In this document: piece after piece, positions 53,302 through 63,829 of the stretch
Position numbering within the stretch: the stretch's first letter is position 1
Layout: every line of letters begins with the position of its first letter
Assembly: GCA_016178015.1 (NCBI GenBank)
Contig: JACOUB010000019.1
Span: forward strand, 1-64,000
DNA length: 64,000 nucleotides
Direction of reading: 5' to 3'
Source of the DNA: Methylocystis sp.
GTDB taxonomy: Bacteria > Pseudomonadota > Alphaproteobacteria > Rhizobiales > Beijerinckiaceae
Program-made: the position numbers and the translations under genes
Notes under the pieces: generated by a model
Database searches by the model: none
What the model saw: only the letters and a program-made list of their open reading frames with translations
Told to the model about the DNA's origin: nothing

Positions 53302-54756
53302 TCAGGGCAGCCGCCTGCTCCAGTCGTCGTGGGCGATGACATCGACGATGCGGCGCGCGGCGTCCGCCCAAGAGGAACGGCTCACGCGCGAAGGATCGGT
53401 AACGATTTCTCCGGCGAGCCAGCCTCGAATGCAACGGGCGAGCGCCTGCGGATCGTTGACGCGAAAATAAGCCGCGCCCTCGCCGCCCACCTCGCGAAAA
53501 ACCGGAATATCGCTGCAAATGACCGGGAGGTCGCGGCGCGCCGCCTCGGCGATCGGCAACCCGAACCCTTCCGCATAGGAAGGGCACAGAACCGCGGACG
53601 CTTTGTCGTAGAGAAAAGACAGCTCGTCGTCGGCAACGTCGTCGAACCAATAGAGACGGCGGCCGAACTCCGGATGCGTCACGATTTCCGCGACCAACGC
53701 CTCGTCGTACCAGCCGCGCCGACCGACCAACACGAGCCGCGCGTCGAGGCCGCCGTTCCAAAGATCGTCGAAAGCCTTCAAGGCGGTGCGATGGCCCTTG
53801 CGCGGCTCGATCGTCCCGACACAGAGGAAGACGGGCGCATCGACGGCGACCGCGGCTCTGATCTTGTCGCGCGCCGCGTCCCTGCGACCAGCGGCGATGT
53901 CCGAGCCGCAATGGAACCAGCCGATTTTCAATCCCGGCCGATGCGGCAGCGCGCGCTCATCGACGAAATCGGCGAGCTCGTCGGCGACCGTGCGCGAAAT
54001 GGCGATGAAACTGTCGCTCTCCAGCAGAGCCCTGCGCAGCCACCTGTCATAACGCGAAACCGTGACGTCGTAACACGCGTGCGGGTACAGCTCCGGGATG
54101 AGATCGAAGATGCACGAAACGATCTCGCCGCCGTGACGGCGAATGCGCTCGAACGCCGGCATGAATTCGTCGAAGGCGTTCCAGGCGTCGGAGAGCATCA
54201 GGAACCGGTCGCCGGCCTCGATCGCTATTTCTCGATCGGCGCCGGCGGCAGGCCTACCGGTGAGCGATGCGATGAACTCGTGGCAGGTGGACAGTTGTCC
54301 GCCGGCGCAGCGCACGGCGAGCGTCGGAATTTCCGAATCGGTGGCTTCATAGAGCGCCTGCGTGATCCTCTTGACCACGCGCTCAATGCCGGCGCCGGCG
54401 TCCTTGTTCACCACTCCCGTTACATCGACGAGCAATCTTCGAGCTTTCGCCGGCGGCGCGCTCGGCGCCTCGCTGTTGCGCGGCGTCGGAGCGACGGCCG
54501 TTCGCGCCGGTCCGGGCCTCACGACCCTGCGAAACGTCGCCGCAACGGCGTCGACGAGTTTCGCCTCGAGCAAGCGCAACGGCCGAAACACGCGGTAGGA
54601 AACCGAATAGATCATATTCTCGCGCTCATGCGTGAGATGCAGCATTTCGGCGCGAATATAGTCGAGCTGGTGTTCCAGCAGCCTGATGCGCTCTTCACTC
54701 GCAGCGCGCCGCGATGCGTTAAGATCGCCTCCGGCCTCGCCCTTCTCCTCGCTCAT
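53302..54756 (-). CDS. GT4-family glycosyltransferase with N-terminal coiled coil
   Basis: A 484-residue glycosyltransferase. The first 60 residues form a charged coiled coil (SEERIRLLEHQLDYIRAEMLHLTHERENM), followed by a Pro/Ala linker and a GT-B fold. LLVDVTGVVNKDAGAGIERVV opens the N-terminal domain; VFLCVGTIEPRKGHRTALKAF and the EX7E motif in YAEGFGLPIAEAARRDLP mark the GT4 donor site. It starts at 54756, overlapping the stop of the rmd-like gene by one base (TGATG). This ties it to gmd and rmd and suggests it transfers D-rhamnose from GDP-rhamnose to a surface polysaccharide, by inference from context. Confidence 0.88.
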   Translation of the reverse strand: MSEEKGEAGGDLNASRRAASEERIRLLEHQLDYIRAEMLHLTHERENMIYSVSYRVFRPLRLLEAKLVDAVAATFRRVVRPGPARTAVAPTPRNSEAPSAPPAKARRLLVDVTGVVNKDAGAGIERVVKRITQALYEATDSEIPTLAVRCAGGQLSTCHEFIASLTGRPAAGADREIAIEAGDRFLMLSDAWNAFDEFMPAFERIRRHGGEIVSCIFDLIPELYPHACYDVTVSRYDRWLRRALLESDSFIAISRTVADELADFVDERALPHRPGLKIGWFHCGSDIAAGRRDAARDKIRAAVAVDAPVFLCVGTIEPRKGHRTALKAFDDLWNGGLDARLVLVGRRGWYDEALVAEIVTHPEFGRRLYWFDDVADDELSFLYDKASAVLCPSYAEGFGLPIAEAARRDLPVICSDIPVFREVGGEGAAYFRVNDPQALARCIRGWLAGEIVTDPSRVSRSSWADAARRIVDVIAHDDWSRRLP

Positions 54757-55748
54757 CACGCCTCTTCCGGAAAGGCGCATCGCGGCGACGCTTTCTCGAT
54801 AACGCGCCAATGATCGAGCAAGGAGATCAACGTGTCGTCGATCGAATGTCGTGGCCGCCAACCGGTCGCGTCGCGAAGCTTGGTCGCGTCGCCCGCGGCG
54901 TTGGGAATCTCCGACGTCCGCAGACGATGCCGGTCGATGACGATCTCGAATGGTCTCGTCGCGCGCTGGCGCAGGGCGTCGAGTAGGGATGCGAGAGATC
55001 GCGACGTTCCCGAGGCAACATTGAAGACGCAGCGCGATTCGAGGCGGGGCCCCGCCTCGATGAGGCTCATATAGGCGTCCACCGCATCGCGCACGTCGAG
55101 GAAATCGCGTTCGATCGAGAGATCCCCCACCTCGATGCGCGGCGGGCGGCGGCCCTGTTCAATGGCGGCGATCTGCGCCGCAAACGACGGCAGGACGAAG
55201 CGCCGGTCCTGGCCCGGTCCCGTATGGTTGAACGGCCGCACGATGATGAGACGGGCAGCCTCCGGCAGAATATCGGCCAACATGCCCTCCGCCGCCGCTT
55301 TCGACTTGGCGTAGGCCGTCACCGGGCAAATGGGAGTGTTTTCCTTGGCGGCGCCGTCCCGCAACCGCAAACCATAGACATCGGCGCTGGAGACAAACAA
55401 CATGGTCGTCTGCGGCGCATGTCGGGCCAGAGCTGCGGCGAGATTGAACGATCCCTGAAAATTGACGCGCCAGGTCGTTTCGGCGGCGCCGATGGATTGC
55501 GCCACGGACGCCTGCGCAGCCAAATGAATGACGAGATCGGGCTGGCATGCGGCGACGGCGCTGGCGACGGCGGCTTCGTCCACGAGATCGGCCGCAATCG
55601 GCGTCCAAGCGGCGTCGCCATTGTTTTCGCCCGGCCGCACCAGGATAACGCGCCGCGCCGCCGTATAGGCGCCAGCGACGGCGCGCGCCACATAAGGGCC
55701 GACGAAGCCAGTGCCGCCGGTAAGCAGGATGCGGTCGTAACTCGCCAT
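54756..55748 (-). CDS. rmd: GDP-4-dehydro-6-deoxy-mannose reductase-like SDR enzyme
   Basis: A 330-residue extended short-chain dehydrogenase. The NAD(P)-binding loop is LLTGGTGFVGPYVARAV, followed by LVIHLAAQASVAQSIG, VSSADVYGL and the catalytic YxxxK in VTAYAKSKAAAE. C-terminal VGDLSIERDFLDVRDAVDAY and VFNVASG are typical. With gmd immediately upstream, it most likely reduces the Gmd product to GDP-D-rhamnose (Rmd role). A GDP-fucose-type reductase or another epimerase cannot be ruled out. The ATG at 55748 has GGGGGACG upstream; the track start is 13 codons earlier. Confidence 0.82.
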   Translation of the reverse strand: MASYDRILLTGGTGFVGPYVARAVAGAYTAARRVILVRPGENNGDAAWTPIAADLVDEAAVASAVAACQPDLVIHLAAQASVAQSIGAAETTWRVNFQGSFNLAAALARHAPQTTMLFVSSADVYGLRLRDGAAKENTPICPVTAYAKSKAAAEGMLADILPEAARLIIVRPFNHTGPGQDRRFVLPSFAAQIAAIEQGRRPPRIEVGDLSIERDFLDVRDAVDAYMSLIEAGPRLESRCVFNVASGTSRSLASLLDALRQRATRPFEIVIDRHRLRTSEIPNAAGDATKLRDATGWRPRHSIDDTLISLLDHWRVIEKASPRCAFPEEA

Positions 55749-55817
55749 TTTCGTCCCCCGACCGACCGGACGAAAGCCGGGCGCCATGGCTCTTTCTGCA
55801 TGCGCCGGATTGCTCGG

Positions 55818-56828
<1,011 letters not shown>

Positions 56829-57036
56829 CTACGGCGGCCGCCGCAAACGCTGGCCTTACAAAATGGCTGCTCCCCTGGCAAGGGCGCCTCTGAGCGTGCG
56901 CCGGGGACCCAGCGGGAGCGAGCGCCGGGCGATCCCGCCACTGCCTCCCCTACGGCTCGCCCCGAGATTCACGGTCGCGCTTTTCACGTCACGCAAGACT
57001 ATGGAGCCAACATCCTGATTATGCTAGGTTTGATAT

Positions 57037-57330
57037 ATGAAACGCGATGAAGCCATGAGCCGATTGAAGCGACACGAAGCCGATCTGAAACGGCTTGGCG
57101 TCGAGCATCTTTACATGTTCGGCTCAACCGCGCGCGGCGAGGCGAAAGAAGATTCCGACATTGACCTGTTTTTCGACTACGAAAAGGGAAAGCTCGGCCT
57201 TTTTGAACTAATGGATGTGAAGGCATATGCCGCCTGCATCCTCGGTCGCAAGGCCGACATCATGACGCGTGATAGTCTGCGCAAGACCCTACGGCGGCGA
57301 ATTGAAGCAACAGCCGTGCGGGTGTTTTAG
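57037..57330 (+). CDS. MntA-like nucleotidyltransferase antitoxin
   Basis: A 97-residue minimal nucleotidyltransferase. The active-site pattern LYMFGSTARGEAKEDSDIDLFFDY holds the GS motif and the DxD pair. Proteins of this type form toxin-antitoxin pairs with HepT RNases and, in studied cases, neutralise HepT by adding AMP to a tyrosine. The HepT gene overlaps its stop by one base (TAG/GTG). It is AT-richer than neighbouring genes. The operon looks like an acquired defence or TA unit beside the gmd cluster. Confidence 0.82.
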   Translation: MKRDEAMSRLKRHEADLKRLGVEHLYMFGSTARGEAKEDSDIDLFFDYEKGKLGLFELMDVKAYAACILGRKADIMTRDSLRKTLRRRIEATAVRVF

Positions 57331-57575
57331 TGGCTGCGCGTTCGCTCATTCCCCGCCTGACGGACATCATCGAGGCTATTGAACGCATCAATGACGCGCT
57401 GGGAGATATGCCTCTCGATGCTTTCGAGACAGATTGGCGCAACGTGTTGCGCCACAATTACGAAAGCATCGCCGCGCCCGTCGTGTGGAAGCTGGCGCAG
57501 CCTGATTTGCCGCTCTTGGAAAAAGTCTGCCGCGAAGAACTCAAGGCGAAAGAGGAGCGCGAGCGCGGCGATTAA
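57330..57575 (+). CDS. HepT-like RNase toxin with apparent internal deletion
   Basis: An 81-residue relative of HepT toxins, usually around 110-120 residues. The N-terminus (LIPRLTDIIEAIERINDAL) and the C-terminal RNase motif RNVLRHNYE (Arg-x4-His) are both present. The stretch that normally separates them, with the conserved helix of the ERAVEIIGEAA type and the IPW region, is missing: FETDW runs directly into RNVLRHNY. The frame is kept, so the deletion is a multiple of three. The product may be inactive or altered. The start is a GTG overlapping mntA. Confidence 0.7.
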   Translation: MAARSLIPRLTDIIEAIERINDALGDMPLDAFETDWRNVLRHNYESIAAPVVWKLAQPDLPLLEKVCREELKAKEERERGD

Positions 57576-57688
57576 AGCGCTCAGGCGTTGGGCATTCCAG
57601 ATGCGGAACAATCGGTTCGAGTTGACCACGGCGGCGCGCTCTGAAAAATAGATGCGAGACTGTATTCTCGCAGTTCGAGAGGCTACAC

Positions 57689-57975
57689 TTGCTCTTTGCC
57701 GCCATTTGCCTGGATCGGCCCGGTCAACTCGAGCTGCGGCTCGCCAACCGCGCCGCACATCTCGCCTTTCTCGAGCAACACGCGGCGCAAGTGAAGCTTG
57801 GCGGCCCGTTGCTCGACGCGGCTCAAGAAAAGCCGATCGGCTCGCTGCTCATTGTCGATTGCGACAACGAGGCGGCGGCGCGCGCTCTTTTGGAGAACGA
57901 TCCTTACGCACAGGCCGGCCTTTTCGGAAGCGTCGAGCTGCGGCCCTTCCGGCGCGTCGTGGGCGCAGACCTCTG

Positions 57976-57976
<1 letters not shown>
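57689..57976 (+). CDS. YciI-like protein
   Basis: A 95-residue protein of the YciI family, small alpha-beta proteins of poorly known function sometimes acting as enzymes or dimerisation modules. It shows LFAAICLDRPGQLELRLANRAAHLAFLEQH, GSLLIVDCDNEAAARALLENDPYAQAGLFGSVELRPF, with the Asp and His positions of the family present. It starts at a TTG preceded by GAGAGG. It overlaps the EVE-domain gene by one base (TGATG), so the two are coupled; this YciI-EVE pairing is common in alphaproteobacteria. Confidence 0.8.
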
Positions 57977-59482
<1,506 letters not shown>

Positions 59483-59506
59483 CGTTGCCTGAGCAGGCTT
59501 GCGCAT

Positions 59507-59562
59507 GGACCGCGAGCCTTCAGGCTCGCTGGAAGAATTGCGAGCCTGAAGGCTCGCGGTCC
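59507..59562. repeat. Family D inverted pair, copy 2 (mdh-sucC gap)
   Basis: The same 23-base arms as at 28784-28838 (CGAGCCTTCAGGCTCG core, GGACCG ends), inverted around a 10-base spacer of different sequence. It lies between mdh and sucC, where it could tune the relative expression of the two cotranscribed genes. Confidence 0.85.
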
Positions 59563-59614
59563 GAATGCGGCGCGGCCTGAAGACGGCGGTAGACGGCCGC
59601 GAGAACGAGGCGAC

Positions 59615-60814
59615 ATGAACATCCATGAATACCAGGCCAAGGCTGTTCTGCGCGAGTTCGGCGCTCCCGTCGCCCGAGGCGCGCCGGCCTTCGACGCCGA
59701 AGAGGCGCTCGAAGCGGCGCGCGCGCTCCCTGGCCCGCTCTGGGTGGTGAAGGCGCAGATTCACGCCGGCGGACGCGGCCAAGGCAAATTCAAGGAAGCC
59801 GCGGCGGGCGACAAGGGCGGCGTTCGCCTCGCCCGATCGCCCGCCGAAGCAGAGGCTTTCGCGCGGCAGATGCTGGGAAACACGCTCGTCACTGCGCAGA
59901 CCGGGCAAGCCGGAAAGCGGGTGGGCCGCCTCTACATCGAGGACGGCGCCGAAATTGTCCGCGAATTCTATCTGTCGCTCGTCATCGATCGGGCGGCCTC
60001 GCGCATTGCCTTCGTCGCATCGACGCAAGGCGGCATGGACATCGAGAAAGTGGCCCATGCAACGCCGGAGCAAATCGTCGCCTTCTCCGTCGATCCGGCG
60101 ACCGGCGTCATGCCCTATCACGGCCGCAAGATCGCCGCCGCCCTAGGACTGAAAGGCGATCTCGCCAAGGAGACGGGCAAACTCGCCCAGCAGCTCTATG
60201 CCGCGTTCACCGCAAAGGACATGGAGCTTCTTGAGATCAATCCGCTGATCGTCACGCGCGAGGGGCGCCTGCGTTGTCTCGACGCGAAAGTCTCCTTCGA
60301 TGACAACGCCCTCTATCGTCATCCTGAAATCGTGGCGCTGCGCGACGCGAGCGAAGAAGACGCAAAAGAAATCGAGGCCTCCAAGCACGAGCTCGCCTAC
60401 ATTGCGCTCGACGGAACCATCGGCTGCATGGTCAATGGCGCCGGTCTCGCCATGGCGACCATGGACATCATCAAGCTCTATGGCGAGATCCCGGCCAACT
60501 TCCTCGATGTCGGCGGCGGCGCCAGCAAGGAGCAGGTGACGGCGGCGTTCAAGATCATCACCGCCGATCCGAAAGTGAAGGGCATTCTCGTCAATATTTT
60601 CGGCGGCATCATGCGCTGCGACGTGATCGCGGAAGGCGTGACCGCGGCGGTTAGGGAAGTCGGACTGAAAATGCCGCTCGTCGTGCGTCTCGCGGGCGCC
60701 AACGTCGAACTCGGCAAGACGATTCTGTCGACGTCGGGACTGGACGTGATCGCCGCCGACGATCTCGACGACGCCGCGCAAAAGATCGTGACGGCGGTGC
60801 GCGGGCGGGGCTGA
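59615..60814 (+). CDS. sucC: Succinate-CoA ligase (ADP-forming) beta subunit
   Basis: A 399-residue ATP-grasp subunit. It begins [22 protein letters not shown], with [32 protein letters not shown] and [18 protein letters not shown] in the ATP-grasp part. The ligase domain has [33 protein letters not shown] and [20 protein letters not shown]. The alpha subunit gene sucD normally follows within a few bases; here an NDUFA9-like gene follows instead. The related malate-CoA ligase subunit (MtkA) of the serine cycle is similar in size, but the MDH neighbour and sequence read more like SucC. I cannot settle this without alignment. Confidence 0.85.
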   Translation: MNIHEYQAKAVLREFGAPVARGAPAFDAEEALEAARALPGPLWVVKAQIHAGGRGQGKFKEAAAGDKGGVRLARSPAEAEAFARQMLGNTLVTAQTGQAGKRVGRLYIEDGAEIVREFYLSLVIDRAASRIAFVASTQGGMDIEKVAHATPEQIVAFSVDPATGVMPYHGRKIAAALGLKGDLAKETGKLAQQLYAAFTAKDMELLEINPLIVTREGRLRCLDAKVSFDDNALYRHPEIVALRDASEEDAKEIEASKHELAYIALDGTIGCMVNGAGLAMATMDIIKLYGEIPANFLDVGGGASKEQVTAAFKIITADPKVKGILVNIFGGIMRCDVIAEGVTAAVREVGLKMPLVVRLAGANVELGKTILSTSGLDVIAADDLDDAAQKIVTAVRGRG

Positions 60815-60844
60815 GCCCTATATCGCAATGGCGGGAGGCCTGCC

Positions 60845-61813
60845 ATGAGCGATGATCCGGCGCAAAAGGGTCTGGCCACGGTGTTTGGCGGGTCGGGCTT
60901 TATCGGCCGGCATGTCGTCCGGGCGCTGGCCGACGATCATTGGCGCGTGCGCATCGCATGCCGGCGGCCCGATCTCGCCTCTGATCTGCGGTCGCTGGGC
61001 AAGCCTGGCCAGATTGACTTGGTTCGAGCCGATCTCCGCCGCCCGGCCACGATCGCCGCCGCGCTCGAGGGCGCTGACGGCGCCTTAAATCTCGTCGGCA
61101 TCCTGACCGAGAGCGGCGATCAGACATTTGCGAGGGTGCAGTCGCAAGGCGCGCGCAACGTTGCGGAAGCGGTCAAAAATGCCGGCATCGCCCGTCTTGT
61201 GCACGTGTCGGCGATCGGCGCCGACCAGGACTCTCCCTCCGCCTACGCCCGCACCAAGGCCGAGGGCGAGGCGGCGGTGCGCGAACTGACGCCGCACGCC
61301 GTCATCTTCCGGCCGTCGATCGTGTTCGGCCCGGAGGACGATTTCTTCAATCGTTTTGCGGCCATGGCCAGGCTCTTTCCGGTGCTGCCGCTGGTCGGCG
61401 CAGACACCCTGTTCCAACCCGTTTGCGTGGACGATGTCGCGCAGGCGGCCGCGCTCGCCCTCGACGGCCAGGCGAGCGCCGGCGCGCCTTACGAACTCGG
61501 CGGGCCGGAGGCAAAGACCTTCGAGGAGCTGGTTCGCTATGTCTGCGACATCATTGAGCGGCGCCGTTACATCATCCCGCTCTCGTTCGAGGCCGGGACG
61601 CTGATGGCGGGCGCCACGCAGGTCGCGAGCAAGCTGTCCTTCGGATTGTTCCCGAAATTATTGGTCATGACGACGGATCAGGTCGAACTGCTGCGCCGCG
61701 ACAACGTCGTCTCGGACGAAGCGAAAGCCGCCGGCAGGACGCTGGAAGGGCTCGGCATCACGCCGCAGCCGATCGAAGCGAGCGTCCCGGATTATCTCAA
61801 TCGCGATCGCTAA
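60845..61813 (+). CDS. NDUFA9-like NAD(P)-binding protein
   Basis: A 322-residue atypical short-chain dehydrogenase of the complex I NDUFA9 family. The Rossmann loop is [24 protein letters not shown], followed by [55 protein letters not shown] and [30 protein letters not shown]. Bacterial members may associate with respiratory complex I or assist quinone-related steps; none of the nuo genes is adjacent here. It is 30 bp after sucC in the same direction. Its stop overlaps the convergent higA stop by four bases. Confidence 0.82.
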   Translation: MSDDPAQKGLATVFGGSGFIGRHVVRALADDHWRVRIACRRPDLASDLRSLGKPGQIDLVRADLRRPATIAAALEGADGALNLVGILTESGDQTFARVQSQGARNVAEAVKNAGIARLVHVSAIGADQDSPSAYARTKAEGEAAVRELTPHAVIFRPSIVFGPEDDFFNRFAAMARLFPVLPLVGADTLFQPVCVDDVAQAAALALDGQASAGAPYELGGPEAKTFEELVRYVCDIIERRRYIIPLSFEAGTLMAGATQVASKLSFGLFPKLLVMTTDQVELLRRDNVVSDEAKAAGRTLEGLGITPQPIEASVPDYLNRDR

Positions 61814-62130
61814 GCGGCGCGCGGCGCGATGGTCGATAGATCGCTTTCGATCTCGCGCCGACGCTCCATGAGGTCGTACTCAGCCTGAAGGCCGAGGAAA
61901 AAGCCCTCGGACAGGCCGAAGTAGCGGGCGAGGCGAAGATCGGTGTCGGCCGTCACATCGCGCTTGCCCAGCACAATTTCGTTGATCCGGCGCGGCGGCA
62001 CATGGACGGCGCGCGCGAGTGCGTTCTGGCTCAACCCCATCGGCTTTAGAAACTCCTCCAGCAGGATCTCGCCGGGGTGAGGATTCGGCAACAGGTCGGC
62101 GTCAATCATGGTAGTCGACGATTTCGACAT
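61810..62130 (-). CDS. higA: HigA-like antitoxin (XRE family)
   Basis: A 106-residue helix-turn-helix antitoxin. The core is HPGEILLEEFLKPMGLSQNALARAVHVPPRRINEIVLGKRDVTADTDLRLARYFGLSEGFFLGLQAEYDL, a standard HigA/VapI-type domain. The start at 62130 has AAGGAGG eight bases upstream and overlaps the end of the higB gene; an internal ATG at 62109 is the alternative. The toxin-first order is typical for higBA. HigA should bind the palindromic operator array upstream of higB and repress the pair. Confidence 0.88.
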   Translation of the reverse strand: MSKSSTTMIDADLLPNPHPGEILLEEFLKPMGLSQNALARAVHVPPRRINEIVLGKRDVTADTDLRLARYFGLSEGFFLGLQAEYDLMERRREIESDLSTIAPRAA

Positions 62131-62386
62131 CTCTCGGCCCTCCTTCCCGCCAGTCAAAGCAAATACGCCACTGGTCATTGATCCGGATGCTGTGCCGTCC
62201 CGCGCGATCGCCCTTGAGCGGTTCCAGCCTGTTGCCTGGAGGCGCCCGCAAATCCGCGAGCGCCTTTGCCTGATTCAGCATACGCAGCTTCCGCAGCGCC
62301 ACGGCCTGAATATCCGATGGCAGTTTCCGGCTTCGCCTGCCGGACCAAATCAATTCGGTTTCGGGATCGGCGAAGCTCCAAATCAT
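62102..62386 (-). CDS. higB: HigB-like toxin
   Basis: A 94-residue RelE-fold toxin of the HigB type, a ribosome-dependent mRNA nuclease. It shows MIWSFADPETELIWSGRRSRKLPSDIQAVALRKLRMLNQAKALADL, then RAPPGNRLEPLKGDRAGRHSIRINDQWRICFDWREGGPRDVEIVDYHD, which is the classical HigB/PlasmidRelE closing block. It precedes higA and overlaps it. The start MIWSF at 62386 is preferred; the track ORF adds six codons that run into the operator. Confidence 0.88.
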   Translation of the reverse strand: MIWSFADPETELIWSGRRSRKLPSDIQAVALRKLRMLNQAKALADLRAPPGNRLEPLKGDRAGRHSIRINDQWRICFDWREGGPRDVEIVDYHD

Positions 62387-62393
62387 GGCGCAC

Positions 62394-62431
62394 ATATAAC
62401 GCATCGCGTTATATAACGCAAGGCGTTATAT
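62394..62431. promoter_or_regulatory. higBA operator array with four half-sites
   Basis: ATATAACGC-ATC-GCGTTATAT (62394-62414) overlaps a second, equal palindrome, ATATAACGC-AAG-GCGTTATAT (62411-62431), with GCGTTATATAACGC shared in the middle. The array lies eight bases before the higB start on the minus strand, exactly where a HigA operator overlapping the promoter is expected. Confidence 0.8.
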
Positions 62432-62555
62432 GGATGGAGCATTATCTTGCGATCAGCTCTCCGAAATCGCTTCAACTCGAAGCCCGATTTGCTCTATCTA
62501 TTTGTCTTGACAGCCGAAGCGCGCAATCCTGGTCTCGCCAACGTCAGCATCGAGC

Positions 62556-63188
62556 ATGGCCTACACCGTCAAGGAAGTCTTCAAAACCTTGCAAGGCGAG
62601 GGCCGCCAGGCCGGGCGCGCCGCGGTGTTTTGCCGATTCGCCGGTTGCAACCTGTGGAGCGGGCGGGAACAGGACCGCGCCGGCGCGGCCTGCGGCTTCT
62701 GCGATACGGACTTTGTTGGCGCCGATGGCGAGAACGGCGGCAAATTCCCAGACGCCCAATCCCTGGCGGCGTTGATCGTCCGGCTCTGGGGGCTGGAGCG
62801 CCGGCGCCGTCTGGCCGTGCTCACCGGCGGCGAGCCGATGTTGCAGGTCGACGCCGCGCTGATCGACGCCTTGCACGGCGAGGGCTTCGAGATCGCCATG
62901 GAGACCAATGGAACCCTGCCGGTTCCCGCCTCGATCGACTGGATTTGCGTCAGTCCGAAAGCCGGCGCCCCGCTTGCGCAAACTGCCGGCGACGAGCTGA
63001 AGCTCGTCTTTCCGCAGCAGGGCGCCGAGCCGGAACGATACGAACATCTCGCTTTCGACCATTTCCTGTTGCAGCCTATGGACGGGCCGCAATTGGCGCG
63101 CAATACAAGGGCGGCGATCGATTACTGCCTGGCGCATCCGCACTGGCGGTTTTCCCTCCAGACCCACAAGACGATCGGAGTGAAGTAG
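62556..63188 (+). CDS. queE: 7-carboxy-7-deazaguanine synthase
   Basis: A 210-residue radical SAM enzyme making 7-carboxy-7-deazaguanine in queuosine biosynthesis. The cluster motif is the CX14CX2C variant (Cys31, Cys46, Cys49 in FAGCNLWSG and ACGFCDTDF), typical of one QueE branch. Other elements are VKEVFKTLQGEGRQAGRAAVF, VLTGGEPMLQVDAALIDAL, IAMETNGTLPVP, and FLLQPMDGP. The start at 62556 fits the family N-terminus. The queD gene follows after two bases. Confidence 0.92.
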   Translation: MAYTVKEVFKTLQGEGRQAGRAAVFCRFAGCNLWSGREQDRAGAACGFCDTDFVGADGENGGKFPDAQSLAALIVRLWGLERRRRLAVLTGGEPMLQVDAALIDALHGEGFEIAMETNGTLPVPASIDWICVSPKAGAPLAQTAGDELKLVFPQQGAEPERYEHLAFDHFLLQPMDGPQLARNTRAAIDYCLAHPHWRFSLQTHKTIGVK

Positions 63189-63190
63189 AC

Positions 63191-63565
63191 GTGGCGACCT
63201 TCGAAGTGTTCCGGGAGTTCTTTTTCGAGGCGGCGCATGCGCTCTACGACCCGGAACATCCCACCGGCGGCAAGTACCGCAATCTGCACGGGCACTCTTT
63301 TCGCGTGCGCGTCACCTTGCGCGGGCCGCGCGCCGGCGAGGAGCAATGGGTCATGGACTTTGGCAAATTAGGGCGACGGCTGACGCAGTTGCGCGAGCAA
63401 TTCGACCATTCCTACCTCAACGATCTCGACGGTCTCGGCAAGCCGACGCTGGAGAATTTGTGCGCCTATATCTGGCGCGATCTCGCGCCTTCCGTCCCCG
63501 GCCTCTGCGAGGTCGGCGTGTTTCGCGACAGCTGTTTCGAGGGCTGCATATTTAAGGGGCAGTGA
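63191..63565 (+). CDS. queD: 6-carboxy-5,6,7,8-tetrahydropterin synthase
   Basis: A 124-residue QueD/PTPS-fold enzyme for the step before QueE in queuosine biosynthesis. Zinc ligands are His16 (FFEAAHALYD) and His33 and His35 (NLHGHSF). Typical later parts are WVMDFGKLGRRL, FDHSYLNDL and PTLENLCAYIW. The Cys that often lies just before the HGH motif is replaced: GKYRNLHGH has Tyr29. The Cys residues near the C-terminus (RDSCFEGCIF) mark an alphaproteobacterial subgroup. The start is a GTG at 63191, two bases after the queE stop. Confidence 0.88.
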   Translation: MATFEVFREFFFEAAHALYDPEHPTGGKYRNLHGHSFRVRVTLRGPRAGEEQWVMDFGKLGRRLTQLREQFDHSYLNDLDGLGKPTLENLCAYIWRDLAPSVPGLCEVGVFRDSCFEGCIFKGQ

Positions 63566-63579
63566 CGGCTAACGCGAGC

Positions 63580-63605
63580 CCGGCGCAACGGCCGGATTTT
63601 TATTT
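63580..63605 (+). terminator. Probable terminator after queD
   Basis: CCGGC-GCAACG-GCCGG, a short stem followed by ATTTTTATTT, 14 bp after the queD stop. Confidence 0.55.
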
Positions 63606-63622
63606 AAGCCATTGTTCTTACT

Positions 63623-63698
63623 TGGTGAGCGCGCCGGGACTCGAACCCGGGACCCTCTGATTAAAAGTCAGATGCTCTACCGACTGAGCTACGCGCTC
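63623..63698 (-). tRNA. trnK: tRNA-Lys (anticodon TTT)
   Basis: A complete 76-nt cloverleaf on the minus strand: acceptor GAGCGCG/CGCGCTC, D-arm GCTCAGTCGGTAGAGC, anticodon arm TCTGA-CTTTTAA-TCAGA with TTT anticodon, T-arm CCGGG-TTCGAGT-CCCGG, and an encoded CCA end. It lies between queD and hrcA. Confidence 0.97.
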
Positions 63699-63829
63699 GT
63701 TGCTTTGTGTGTTCAGGCGCCTATGTCGTTTCCCGGCCACACGGGCTGTGGCGCGACGATGAGCCGCCGATCGGCCGCGCGGATATATACGAATCGAAAC
63801 GCTTAGTCCATGCGCGGTCGGATCGGCGG

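Noticed and set aside
59615-60814. Malate-CoA ligase subunit MtkA instead of SucC
   Set aside because: Not excluded, but mdh adjacency and the overall reading favour SucC; left as an alternative in the feature text.
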